A DNA stretch of 64,000 nucleotides from Dryas octopetala (lineage: Eukaryota > Streptophyta > Magnoliopsida > Rosales > Rosaceae): positions 24,999,923 to 25,063,922 of the forward strand of contig OY992834.1 of assembly GCA_963921425.1 (NCBI GenBank), written 5' to 3'. Under the pieces are notes generated by a model that saw only the letters and a list, made by a program, of their open reading frames with translations, was not told where the DNA came from and ran no database searches. The position numbers and the translations under genes were made by a program. How positions within the stretch are numbered: the stretch's first letter is position 1; each line of letters starts with the position of its first letter. Positions 55,596-64,000 of this stretch are shown in pieces.

Positions 55596-57252
55596 TGTTG
55601 GGTCCTTAAATGTATGCATTTTAGGCCCTCTATCTTCATGTATTTAGTACTTAGTCCCTATATGTTGTGTTATTTATTTGTGCTTCTCTCTTTTGTAGAT
55701 GGAAAAGCCCATAGGAAATAAATGGATGCAAATCAGCCCATTTTGAGCTTAAATGAATATTTGCCGTTTAAAGAGAAGCCCAAGACCAAGAGAGGGTCCA
55801 AGAGCATGAAAGAAGTGGAAGCCCAGCCCAAACCACATGAGAAGTGGCGTGTGTGCTAAGAGAAAGGCTGGCGGCACCTTGCAAGGATTATCTTCCCTAA
55901 TTGGGCTCTAAAAATCAGATTGAATATTACCTTATTTATTTCCTTTTAATTTCTGATTTATTGGAGGCTCATTAGGGGAGGAAATCAGCTACATGCAAGC
56001 CCATAGGGGTCAGCTACACCATGCGCAAATGTGAGAGAGAAACCCTAGGGCCTTGCGCAAGTCACTTAAGCCCAAGAAGCCAAGCCCATGTCGCACACCC
56101 TAGTTTTCTAACCCTAACCCTAGCTGCCGCATTTCCTAGTCTTCATAACCCTAGCTGCTGCACATCCTTATATATACATCTCTTTCTCTCATTTTGGGGG
56201 TTCCCAAACTTGGAAAAAAATCAGAAAATAGAGAGAGAGGGGCTGCTGCTGGAGGCGTGAGCTCTCCTTGGGTTTTGTCTTTTCTTCTTCTCTTTTCTTG
56301 TAATTGTTAGATGAAAAACATGATTTCTTTGATGTTCTTGTTTTCTAGCATGAACTAATCACGTTTTGTAAGGCCTAGGATTCAGCCATATGCCGAATAT
56401 TCAATGGATTGGTGATGTAGTTGCTGTTTATTTAATTCCATGGATTTGATGATTTTGATTTCACTGTTATCATTGTTCTTTATATGTTTATAATCCTTGA
56501 TTGATCACCTAGGGTTATTGCATCTAGAATTTAATCAATTTAGGGTGAGGACAACCAATCAACCCCTAATGTGAGTGATAAACAATGTAGGACTTAGTAA
56601 TTGGCTAAAATCTGATTGTGTGGAATCATCACTAAAGCACCTAGGTAGACGCCATGCCTTAGGGTTTTATTTGCATTCATAATCTCATTTGTGTGTTAAT
56701 GGACCTTGCTGCACTCTTAAGTAGATATCATGCCTATGTTGCATTTAGGGTACCAAACTAGGGTAGACGCCATGCACTAGTTTGTACATTTGGGGAATCA
56801 TGCATTTCATGCTATGCCATAGGTGAATATGCGAATGCATTCATCAATAGGAATTAAAGTTTCAGAAATTGCACCATGACATTGAATATGAGGTCTAGTG
56901 GTAAAGTCCTAGAGTCCTAGTATCATCATCTATCTATTTTCCACAAGATAACTTGTTGTTTTCATACTCTCTCTAGTTGCACATCTTAGTCTTTAAAATA
57001 GGTTTACTTTGCTGTTTTCAAGTCATACAAACCCCCCCCCCCCCAACTCGTGTGTGTGTGTGTGTTTCATTCAAGTAAGTAGCTGCCCTAGGCGTGACAA
57101 CTTGGGCAGCCACTAGTGTCTTATTTTCTTGTTTTTTTTTAGCATTTGAATTATCATTTAAAGATCAACAATAGTCCTCGTGGGATCGACCTTGCTTGCC
57201 ATCTATATTATATATAGATTCGTGCACTGCGAGTATTAAAATTTAACGAACA
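55596..57252 (+). repeat. 3' LTR of Athila
   Basis: It is 1,657 bases, bounded on the left by the polypurine tract and on the right by ctgag. It is nearly collinear with the 5' LTR. Confidence 0.93.
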
Positions 57253-57558
57253 CTGAGGTGGGCCGAGATCAAGGTAAGTTGTTGAAGGGATGTCTTAGTT
57301 ATTAAAACTTTTAAAATACATATAAAAAAATTATTATTATTATTATTCTTCTTCTTCTTCTTCTACACCAGCCCCCCCAGCACCAGCCCCTCGCCTCTCT
57401 CCTTCCAACCCAGCCCCTCCCCGACCCACCCCCTTACCCAAGCCCGACCCACCCCCACCTCTCTCCCCCCAAACCCAGACCCTCCCCGCCCTTCTCCCCC
57501 CAACCCAGCCCCTCCTCGACCCATTGCTGTAGATTTTTTTTTTTTGAAGAATTTTTTT
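57253..57558. other. Right flank of Athila: TPK upstream sequence and simple repeats
   Basis: The first ~45 bases may be the former 5' continuation of the TPK gene. They are followed by (tta)n(ttc)n at 57,330-57,363 and a C-rich pyrimidine stretch to 57,530. The Gly/Trp-rich frames on the minus strand are composition artefacts. Confidence 0.4.
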
Positions 57559-57825
57559 TGGTTAAACTGCAATTGAGTTCATCAAGTTTACCTCGTATTG
57601 CAAGTTGGTACTTCAAGTTCAATTTTCAACAATCTCATACCTTATTTTCATTTTTTTGGCAATTACATACATCCGTTAAATCTTCCATCCAAAACTCTAT
57701 TAAGTAAGGAAGTGGCGATGACGAAACGCACATATGGCGCATATGTGCCATTGAAAAATAGGCAAGTGGCAAATAAATAATACAATATTTTAAAATAAAA
57801 ATAAATTATAAAAAACAAAAAAAAT

Positions 57826-58290
57826 GCTTTTTTACTTAAATATCACCTGGACTATTGGGGGTGTGCTCTCATACCATCTGAATTTTTTTTCTTGTCAATT
57901 TACTATCTGAAGTATCAATATATACCAATGTGACACCTATCATCCATTTCTATCAATTTTTATGTTAACTTGAAGGGTAATATTGTTGATTCATATTATA
58001 AAATATCTAAAAAACAAAATTAAAATCCAAATACACTTAAAAAAAAAAAAAAAAAAAAAAAAAAGCCCAGCCAACTCACCATCATCCCAGACGATGTCAG
58101 CCTCCCTTCCTCTCATTCCTTCTCTCTTCTTAATTATACTAAAGGACAAATTAGAAAATTTGAGAAAAAAATTGATTGTAGGTGTCATATTGGCATATAT
58201 TAATACTTCAGGTGATAAATTGACAAAAAAAAAATTTGGGTAGTACGATAGCACACCCCTATAATCCAGATGGTATTTAGGTAAAAAAGC
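57826..58290. mobile_element. MITE with 9-bp TSD inside the left TIR
   Basis: The 465-bp element has inverted ends starting gcttttttac (left) and its complement gtaaaaaagc (right); arms extend over about 115 bases. It is flanked by aaaaaaaat on both sides (57,817-57,825 and 58,291-58,299), a 9-base duplication typical of Mutator-like elements, although its low complexity weakens the evidence. Confidence 0.75.
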
Positions 58291-58747
58291 AAAAAAAATA
58301 AAAAAAAAACACTGCTTTTTTTCTTCTTCTTCTATCTCTTGTCTGCAACTCTCTCCCAATCTCCAAAACTTTTTTTTATTTTTTTCAACCTTGAAGCTTT
58401 ATAACTCAATAAAATTGTGCAACTTGGAAGCTTCATCATCGTCCACAAGTCTTTTATTTTTTTGGCCACATCGTCAACAAGTCTTTTTTTTTTTTTGGTC
58501 AAAAGTCAACAAGTCTTAAATCGACATTTACCTCCCAATTTCTGCTTTCGCAATCGTGCTCGTTACAATAATCAATCACGGGTGTAAAAGCAGTTTCAGT
58601 CATACATACTTGATATTACATACAACAAGCAAGACCCAACACAATCAACCCTTTCAGTTCTCCCCAAATCAATTAAAAATTCACACACCCAACCCAACCC
58701 CAACTCACATAAACAAATTAACAAACACCATTCAAACAAAATCCCCA

Positions 58748-58993
58748 ATGGAGTTCTTCAACAAAGCCAAGGCCGTTAGGCTCCGAAGCCACCTCAACAA
58801 GTACCTCGTCGCCGATGACGACCAACGCACCGTGCGCTAGAGCAAAAGCGACACCTCCCTAAAAGCCCGGTAGACAGTCGAGCTGGTCGAGCACAAATCC
58901 CACGTGGTACGCCTCAAGAGCTGCCATGGCCTCTACCTCACTGCCACCAACCTCCCCTTCCTTCTCGGCATGACTGGGAAAAAAGTCCTCTAA
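58748..58993 (+). pseudogene. DUF569 (fascin-like beta-trefoil) gene fragment
   Basis: The frame from the ATG at 58,748 reads MEFFNKAKAVRLRSHLNKYL, the start of plant DUF569 proteins, and continues in register (TVELVEHKSHVVRLKSCHGL, ATNLPFLLGMTGKKVL) to 58,993. Stops at 58,838 (TAG), 58,871 (TAG) and 58,991 (TAA) break it. Only about 80 codons of the first domain are present. It sits between the TIRs of the long-TIR element, so it was probably captured from a host gene. Confidence 0.75.
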
Positions 58994-59343
58994 AATAAAT
59001 AAGAAATAATGGGAGGCAGATCTGGCGATTTGCAAAGGGCTGGGTTATTTTTTGTTTTTTGTTTTTATTTAATAGCAGAACAAGAAAAACAAGAGAGAAA
59101 AAAGAAGAAAGAAAAAAAAAGTTTTGGAAATTGGAACAGAGTTGCAGACAAGAAACAGAAGAAGAAAGAAAAAAGTGTTTTTTTTATATAATTTATTTTT
59201 ATTTTAAAATATCTTATTATTTATTTGTCACGTGGCTATTTTTTAGCGACACATGTGCGTTTCGTCGTCACTTAATAGAGTTTTGGATGAAAAATTTAAC
59301 AGAGGTATGTAATTGCCAAAAAAATAAAGATGAGGTATAGGAT

Positions 59344-60172
59344 CAGGGGCGAATCCAGGATTTCTAAGTAGACTGGGCTATACTTAGCTTACCAAAAATT
59401 TTTGTCATAAAATAAAAGTTACACATAATTAAGGGGACGTAATGAGCTTTATCCATCAAAATGCATATCTAAATATAAAAAATCACACAAAAAAAAGATA
59501 GCAGAACAACAATTAAACATGCAATGCAAATACTATATAAAGACTATCTAAGTTGGGTCCTACGTTTCTTCACCGAGTAAAAATCATCAATTATCGATTC
59601 ATTATTAATACTATTAGAAAATTCTCGTTCAATATGGATGATCATATAATCAGCAAAAAACTTATCCTCTATTTTATTTCGAAGTTGATTTCTAATAAAC
59701 TTCATAGATGAAAATGTTTGTTCTGTCGTTGATGTAGAAACAGGAAGAGTCAACACCAGACAAATCAGTCTAACAATCAAGTGGTAGTTTTATGCTAACC
59801 CTGTTTCCACTATAGTTGACATAATGTAGCAATGGAATCAAATATTTTGAATTTTTCTATTTTGACCCTTTTGCTTTTTGGGGATTGGGGGAATTGGGAA
59901 GGTAGAAGGAAACAAATTTTTTATGAAACTTTATTCTTTGTTTAATGTTCAGTAGAAAAAAAAAAAAAAAACAAATATTTTATTTTTTGGTTAATCTTTC
60001 CACATCCCATGTGACTACAAGTCTACAAGACTACAATGATGGTTAATGCACATCAAACATAAAAAATAGGTACTGGGTTTTTTTTTTTTTTTTTTTTTCT
60101 AAAAATAGGTATTGGGCTTAAAAAACAAAAAAAATCACTTGGGCTGCAGCCCATAACATAGATTCGCCCATG
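59344..60172 (-). mobile_element. Truncated hAT element
   Basis: It begins caggggcgaatcc and ends gattcgcccatg (inverted ends sharing gggcgaatc). It is flanked by tataggat (59,336-59,343) and tatgagat (60,173-60,180), a 6-of-8 match to an 8-bp target duplication. Inside, 59,780-59,544 on the minus strand encodes the hAT C-terminal dimerisation segment (VSTSTTEQTFSSMKFIRNQL, then FADYMIIHIEREF). The rest of the transposase is absent. Confidence 0.8.
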
Positions 60173-60336
60173 TATGAGATCATTGATAATTGAAGTGGGG
60201 GTACCAACTTGCAATACGAAACAAACTTGAGGTACTATTTTATAGTTTGCCCAATTTGTTTTAGAGATAATTAAGTTTGGGTCTTTTAAAAAAACAGTTT
60301 TTAGATGGAAACTGATATTGTTTTAAAATTTATAAG

Positions 60337-60445
60337 AAAATCATTTTAATTCATAAAAAAAATCCTTTTAATTTATAAAGAAAGTCTTTTAATTCATAAT
60401 AAAGTCTTTTTAATTTATGAGAAAATCATTTTAATTCATAATAAA
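60337..60445. repeat. Short AT-rich tandem repeat
   Basis: About four to five imperfect units of 20-28 bases of the form aaagtcttttaattcataat occur in a row. Confidence 0.65.
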
Positions 60446-60456
60446 GTCATCTCTCG

Positions 60457-60745
60457 ATTTGAAGGGTATTTCCCCTCCTAGGGTGTAGAGTGGGCTTTGT
60501 AGAGGCTACATGTTAGGTTTTAACTAGGGCTGGGCACGGGACAAGATGGTACGGGATGGACCAATTACCATTCCAAATCCCGGAATATGAGTATGAGACG
60601 ATTTGAAGGGTATTTCCCCTCCTAAGGTGTAGAGTAAGCTTTTGTAGAGGCTGCATGTTATGTTTTAACTAAGGTTGGGCACGGGATGAGATGGTACGAG
60701 ATGGACCAGTTACCATTCCAAATCCCACAATATGAGTACGGGACG
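60457..60745. repeat. Two tandem copies of a ~143-bp unit across a transposon edge
   Basis: The unit starting gatttgaagggtatttcccc occurs at about 60,458 and again at about 60,601 with a dozen or so differences. It contains both host flank (up to gttttaac) and the first ~75 bases of the hAT-like element, so duplication happened after insertion. Confidence 0.85.
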
Positions 60746-60969
60746 GGATGAGATTGTCATTTCAATAAGTGAATCTAAATCATACCATACCATATCCAGA
60801 ATGAGATGGAACGAGATGGTACGAGATTGTGTCAACCTTTTAAACTTTTTTTTTTTTGTCAAAATAACATATAATTGGGGTTTCAATTGGCAAAATCAAA
60901 TAAATAAATAAATAACATTAGGATTGGAGTTTGGCCAAATAAATTTAAAAAAAAAAACAGTAGGGTTGA

Positions 60970-61200
60970 TAACTATAGTATATGTTATATGTTATATACT
61001 TATATATGTTACATATATAAATTATAGTATTATAAACTATCATATAGTATATGTTATATTTTGTATGTTATACAATATATACTTATATAGTATATGTTAT
61101 ATGTTATATGTTATATAGTATATGTTATATGTTATATAGTATATAGTTATATAATATATGTTATATAGTATATGTTATATGTTATATACTTATATACTAT
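60970..61200. repeat. tatatgttata satellite-like array
   Basis: Irregular runs of tatatgttata and tatagtatatgtta lie inside the hAT-like element. The frame 60,924-61,118 is a by-product. Confidence 0.8.
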
Positions 61201-61459
61201 CATTGTGTTAGTATTACTCACCATAACCTTATACCCATAAACTATAATTAGTATTATATGCCATAACCTTATCCCCTAAGGGCCTAAACTGTAAAGTCCG
61301 AAACCTTATACCTTAAACTATAATAATTTTAGTACATAAACTATATAAACCATAAAAATTAACCCTATACAATAATAATTTTAGTATATAAACTATAAAT
61401 TATAGTTTTGGACTTTTAGTAATATTTTTATAATATATAAACTATATAAACTATAAAGT

Positions 61460-61826
61460 GTTAATTACACTTACACCCCATGAGGTTTATTGTATTTTCA
61501 CACACCCCCTGAGATTTCAAAAATTACACATACACCCCCTGAGTTTTCAAAACTATTGCATATAACCCTTACAAGAGAAAAAAATAAATAAACAAAAAAA
61601 AAATATTTATATTGAGGTTGGACCTTACACCTTGAGTAATTTTATTAGGCCATTTAACCCCTTAGTATGTCTTTTTGTATAATTTCTCATCATTTTTTAT
61701 CTCATTATAGGGGGTTATATGCAACAGTTTTGAAACCTCAGGGGGTGTATGTGTAATTGTTGAAAACCCAGGGGGTGTATGTGAAAAGACGATAAACCTC
61801 AGGGGATGTAAGTGTAATTAACTCAA
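61460..61826. mobile_element. Inverted-repeat element nested in the hAT-like element
   Basis: The left end gttaattacacttacacccc and the right end are complementary over about 115 bases with mismatches. The repeats contain several copies of caccccctgag. No target duplication was resolved. Confidence 0.75.
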
Positions 61827-62113
61827 ATTATAAACTAGTAATATTTTTAGACTGTTTTGCAATGATAATATTTAAATAGAGATCTAAAACAATATCTTGA
61901 AGTCTAAAAGAATGATATTTTCGGTACGGTATGAGATGGTATTAGATTGATATGTGGAAACCACTCTCATCTCATTGATGATCGGTATGGTACGGTACGG
62001 GTTCGGTATGAGATATTGGTTGGTATCATTATTTGGCATGAAATTGACACAGAACGGGATGAAATCGGATTGGTTTTCAGTATCCGGTTTTGGTGCCTAG
62101 CCCTAGTTTTAAC

Positions 62114-62383
62114 TCCGGGATTTTAAGCTTTTTAAAACCTAATATAAGCTGTTAAAAAAAAAAAAAGGACATGATTAAAAAGTCTAAATTACTACCGGTC
62201 TTAGTTTAAGAAAAACTTATACAATGGACTCGACTCTAAGTCTTCCTTTTTTTTTTTAATTCAAAGTTTTTTTAAATAGAGCAAATTACACAAAAATACA
62301 TTAAGTATACACCTTATTTCAAGTTAGTAACTCAAGTTTCAAAAGTAGCCCGTCCGTACCTCAACTATCATTTGGTGACAACC
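62114..62383. other. AT-rich intergenic sequence
   Basis: No gene is seen. The part after 62,290 looks like half of a short repeat element that resumes at about 63,532 beyond an insertion. Confidence 0.4.
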
Positions 62384-63531
62384 AAGGAATTAAATTTCGG
62401 ATTTCGACGGAAATTTTCAGAAGATTCTTAAATTTCGACAAAAATTAGACGAAAACGACAGAAATTGATATCAAAATACGAAAATTTTTAATGAAACTTT
62501 ACCATATGTTTATTTAACATATTATCTACTAAATTGATAAAAAACATTGAAAAAACCAAATTATATAGTAGGTTTCATTTGATATAAGGTGAATATAATG
62601 CGCGCTGGAGTAAATACTGTTAAATAAAATTAGTATATTCTTTATACTCTATAATTTAATTATAAACTAAAATCTAAACCCTAATACTCTATATACTCTA
62701 TATACCATAATACTCTTTATACTCTATAATCTATACATTAAACCCTATATACTTTATATTCTTTAGGATATTAGGTTTTAGGCCCTTTAGGATATTTTTA
62801 ATTATTTTTTTATATAGAAATGTATTAGAGTTTAGGGTTTAAAATAACTAAACAAAATCCCAAACTTTTTTTTTTCTTTCCAATTACCCAAAGGCCCTAA
62901 ACCCCCCCCCTCCTTTTTTTTCTCTTTTTTTTTTCTTTTTTATTTCTTTCCTTACTTTTTTTTCCCGTACGTGCCTTTCTCTTCTGTCTTCTTTTTTTTT
63001 TTTTTTTCATTTTTTTTTCCTTCCTTTTTTCCTGTGCTTCTCAACCAACCAAGCTTTGTCTTCACTAAGTGTAACAACCCAAATTTTGGCTTACGATAAT
63101 TTTGTTACTTAAATTTTTCAAACTTGTTTTAAGGTTTGTTTAAAAGAATTAGAAATTTTCTTTAGTTTATTTTAACTAAATTAGACCTTTGGTTGTGGTT
63201 CTAGAGCTTAGTTGTGTGAAAATGAATTTTAGAAAAGAAAAATTCAAGAATTTGGCGATTATTATTTTTTTCAAAATTAAATTATGAGAGTATAATTTTT
63301 CTGAAAAAATGAGGTCATTCGAAATTAGTACTCATCAATGCGAGTCCGTAGAATTTTTCGGTGAATTATTTTGAGTCTTGAGTTATTTTTGGTGAATTTC
63401 CGAAGTTGGAGAAAATAAAAAAATAGGAAAATTTCGATAAATTTTGCCGAAATTTCAATGAAAACTTCACGAAAAATTGTTGAATATGTGTTTCAATTTC
63501 GAAACCCTAAAAAAACGAAATTTAATACCTT
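62384..63531. mobile_element. TIR element with 10-bp target duplication
   Basis: The ends are aaggaattaaatttcg and the complement of cgaaatttaatacctt (one mismatch in 16). The flanks are ggtgacaacc (62,374-62,383) and ggtgataacc (63,532-63,541), 9 of 10 identical. This duplication length fits Mutator-like elements. The interior is AT-rich, with poly-T and poly-C runs near 62,870-63,040, and has no gene. A tgtaacaaccc motif at 63,069 resembles a plant LTR start but no LTR could be delimited. Confidence 0.65.
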
Positions 63532-63541
63532 GGTGATAACC

Positions 63542-64000
63542 ACATATCTCTGCCAAGTTTTTCATCTAAGGGACTATTAATTGCTTACGTGGCACACTAA
63601 CATGGCTTTAAAAAAATGCTATGTAGAAAAAAAAAACTTTTAAAAATAAAATAAATAATTATAAAAAACAAAAAAATTTAAAACCCTAATGATTAAATTA
63701 TAAAAACAAAAAAAACTTTTATTTCATTTTTTTTTTCTCTCTCTCTCTCAGCGGCCCCCCTCGATTCTCTTTCTTCTCTCTTCCTGACCTCTTTCTCCGA
63801 CGAGACCACCCCCATCTTCTTCCACTCTCTTCCCGCTTCCTCCATCTACCCTTCATTTTCCTAGAAAATTGCCCAAAAACTCGAAAGTAGACCCAAGGGC
63901 CGACGACACCTCCGGCGACGATCCGCCTATTCCTACGGAGTTGGGATGCCGAACTGGTTGGGTTTTGTTCCCCTCATCGCTCTGAGTGTTGTGGTACCTT
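63542..64000. other. Unassigned right edge
   Basis: AT-rich sequence is followed by a pyrimidine-rich tract with (ct)n at 63,737-63,750, then more balanced sequence to the end. This could be the leader of a gene or element that starts beyond the window. No frame is recognised. Confidence 0.35.

Larger units (their letters stand above)
46086..57252 (+). mobile_element. Athila-type Ty3/gypsy retrotransposon
   Basis: This is an 11,167-bp element with LTRs at 46,086-47,743 and 55,596-57,252 (tgttgggtcc..acgaaca). The primer-binding site tggcgctatttccggtga is at 47,749-47,766, and the polypurine tract aagtttgggggaatt at 55,581-55,595. Flanking 5-mers are ccgag (46,081-46,085) and ctgag (57,253-57,257), a 4-of-5 match consistent with an aged target duplication. 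Gag-pro and pol are in order protease-RT-RNase H-integrase. The protease box LDLGASVN and the Gag type mark Athila. No envelope-like ORF follows integrase. The element is inserted in the TPK gene remnant, in opposite orientation. Confidence 0.93.
57559..60253. mobile_element. Long-TIR (Mutator-like) element with captured gene fragment
   Basis: The left arm (57,559-about 58,390, interrupted by another element at 57,826-58,290) is the inverted complement of the right arm (about 59,085-60,253, interrupted by a hAT at 59,344-60,172). Examples: cctcgtattgcaagttggta against its complement near 60,210-60,230, and cttgtctgcaactct (58,339) against agagttgcagacaag (59,139). Once the insertions are removed, each TIR is about 350 bases. 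Between them lies a piece of a DUF569 gene, the hallmark of a Pack-MULE. The ends are low-complexity, so the 9-bp target duplication cannot be read with confidence. Confidence 0.7.
60525..62105. mobile_element. hAT-like non-autonomous element with 8-bp TSD gttttaac
   Basis: The termini tagggctgggcac (left) and gtgcctagcccta (right) are inverted repeats with one mismatch. The perfect 8-base duplication gttttaac is at 60,517-60,524 and 62,106-62,113. The subterminal regions are rich in gatgggatgagatggtacg-like motifs on both sides. No transposase frame is present. The interior holds a tata/gttata array and another inverted-repeat element. Confidence 0.82.

Noticed and set aside
59009..59340. 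Lys/Glu-rich frames near the DUF569 fragment
   Set aside because: They fall on the purine-rich right TIR, the complement of the pyrimidine-rich left TIR.
63069..63541. LTR of a gypsy element starting tgtaacaaccc
   Set aside because: Only the start motif is suggestive; no second copy, end or primer site could be defined.

Overview
This is plant nuclear DNA, almost certainly from a woody eudicot. The evidence is spliced genes with GT..AG introns, an AT-rich background, and dense nested plant transposons (CACTA, Ty3/gypsy Tat and Athila, Ty1/copia, TRIM, SINE, hAT, long-TIR elements). A rosaceous origin is possible, but the sequence alone does not prove it. There is no operon structure and no CRISPR array or rRNA gene. 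The only tRNA-like sequence is a defective one inside a retrotransposon.

Three host loci are visible. (1) Two tandem copies of a segment of about 3.0-3.3 kb (15,671-25,827 without the copia insert; 25,828-28,876) each carry a two-exon gene for a small secreted proline-rich repeat protein. Copy 2 is intact. Copy 1 has twice as many 63-bp repeats but a premature stop. (2) A complete ten-exon CSC1-like/OSCA-family channel gene lies on the minus strand (42,513-29,279). Its 704-codon model joins in frame at every junction, and its introns hold a TRIM, a SINE, MITEs and LTR remnants. (3) A fragment of a two-pore K+ channel (TPK) gene on the minus strand (46,085-45,544) is cut at its 5' side by an 11.2-kb Athila element.

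Layout: 1-7,266 holds CACTA elements with a broken TnpA-like gene and a decayed ULP1/OTS-type SUMO protease fragment. 7,267-13,967 holds a 5'-truncated Tat-like gypsy element with an antisense ORF region. 14,587-15,110 is an inverted-repeat MITE. 15,709-22,569 is a copia element in antisense orientation with a perfect TSD. 22,570-28,876 is the proline-rich gene duplication. 29,279-42,513 is the CSC1-like gene. 43,318-45,045 holds a CT/GA inverted microsatellite pair and an element with subterminal repeats. 46,086-57,252 is the Athila element. 57,559-64,000 is a nest of TIR elements, one with a captured DUF569 gene fragment and others of hAT type.

Only the CSC1-like gene, proline-rich copy 2 and perhaps copy 1 look functional. 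Every transposon coding region examined has frameshifts, stops or deletions. The most informative features are the copia insertion, whose empty site survives in the neighbouring duplicate; the antisense ORFs with their own TATA box in the Tat element; a SINE and a TRIM with complete hallmarks in channel introns; and two captured host gene fragments.
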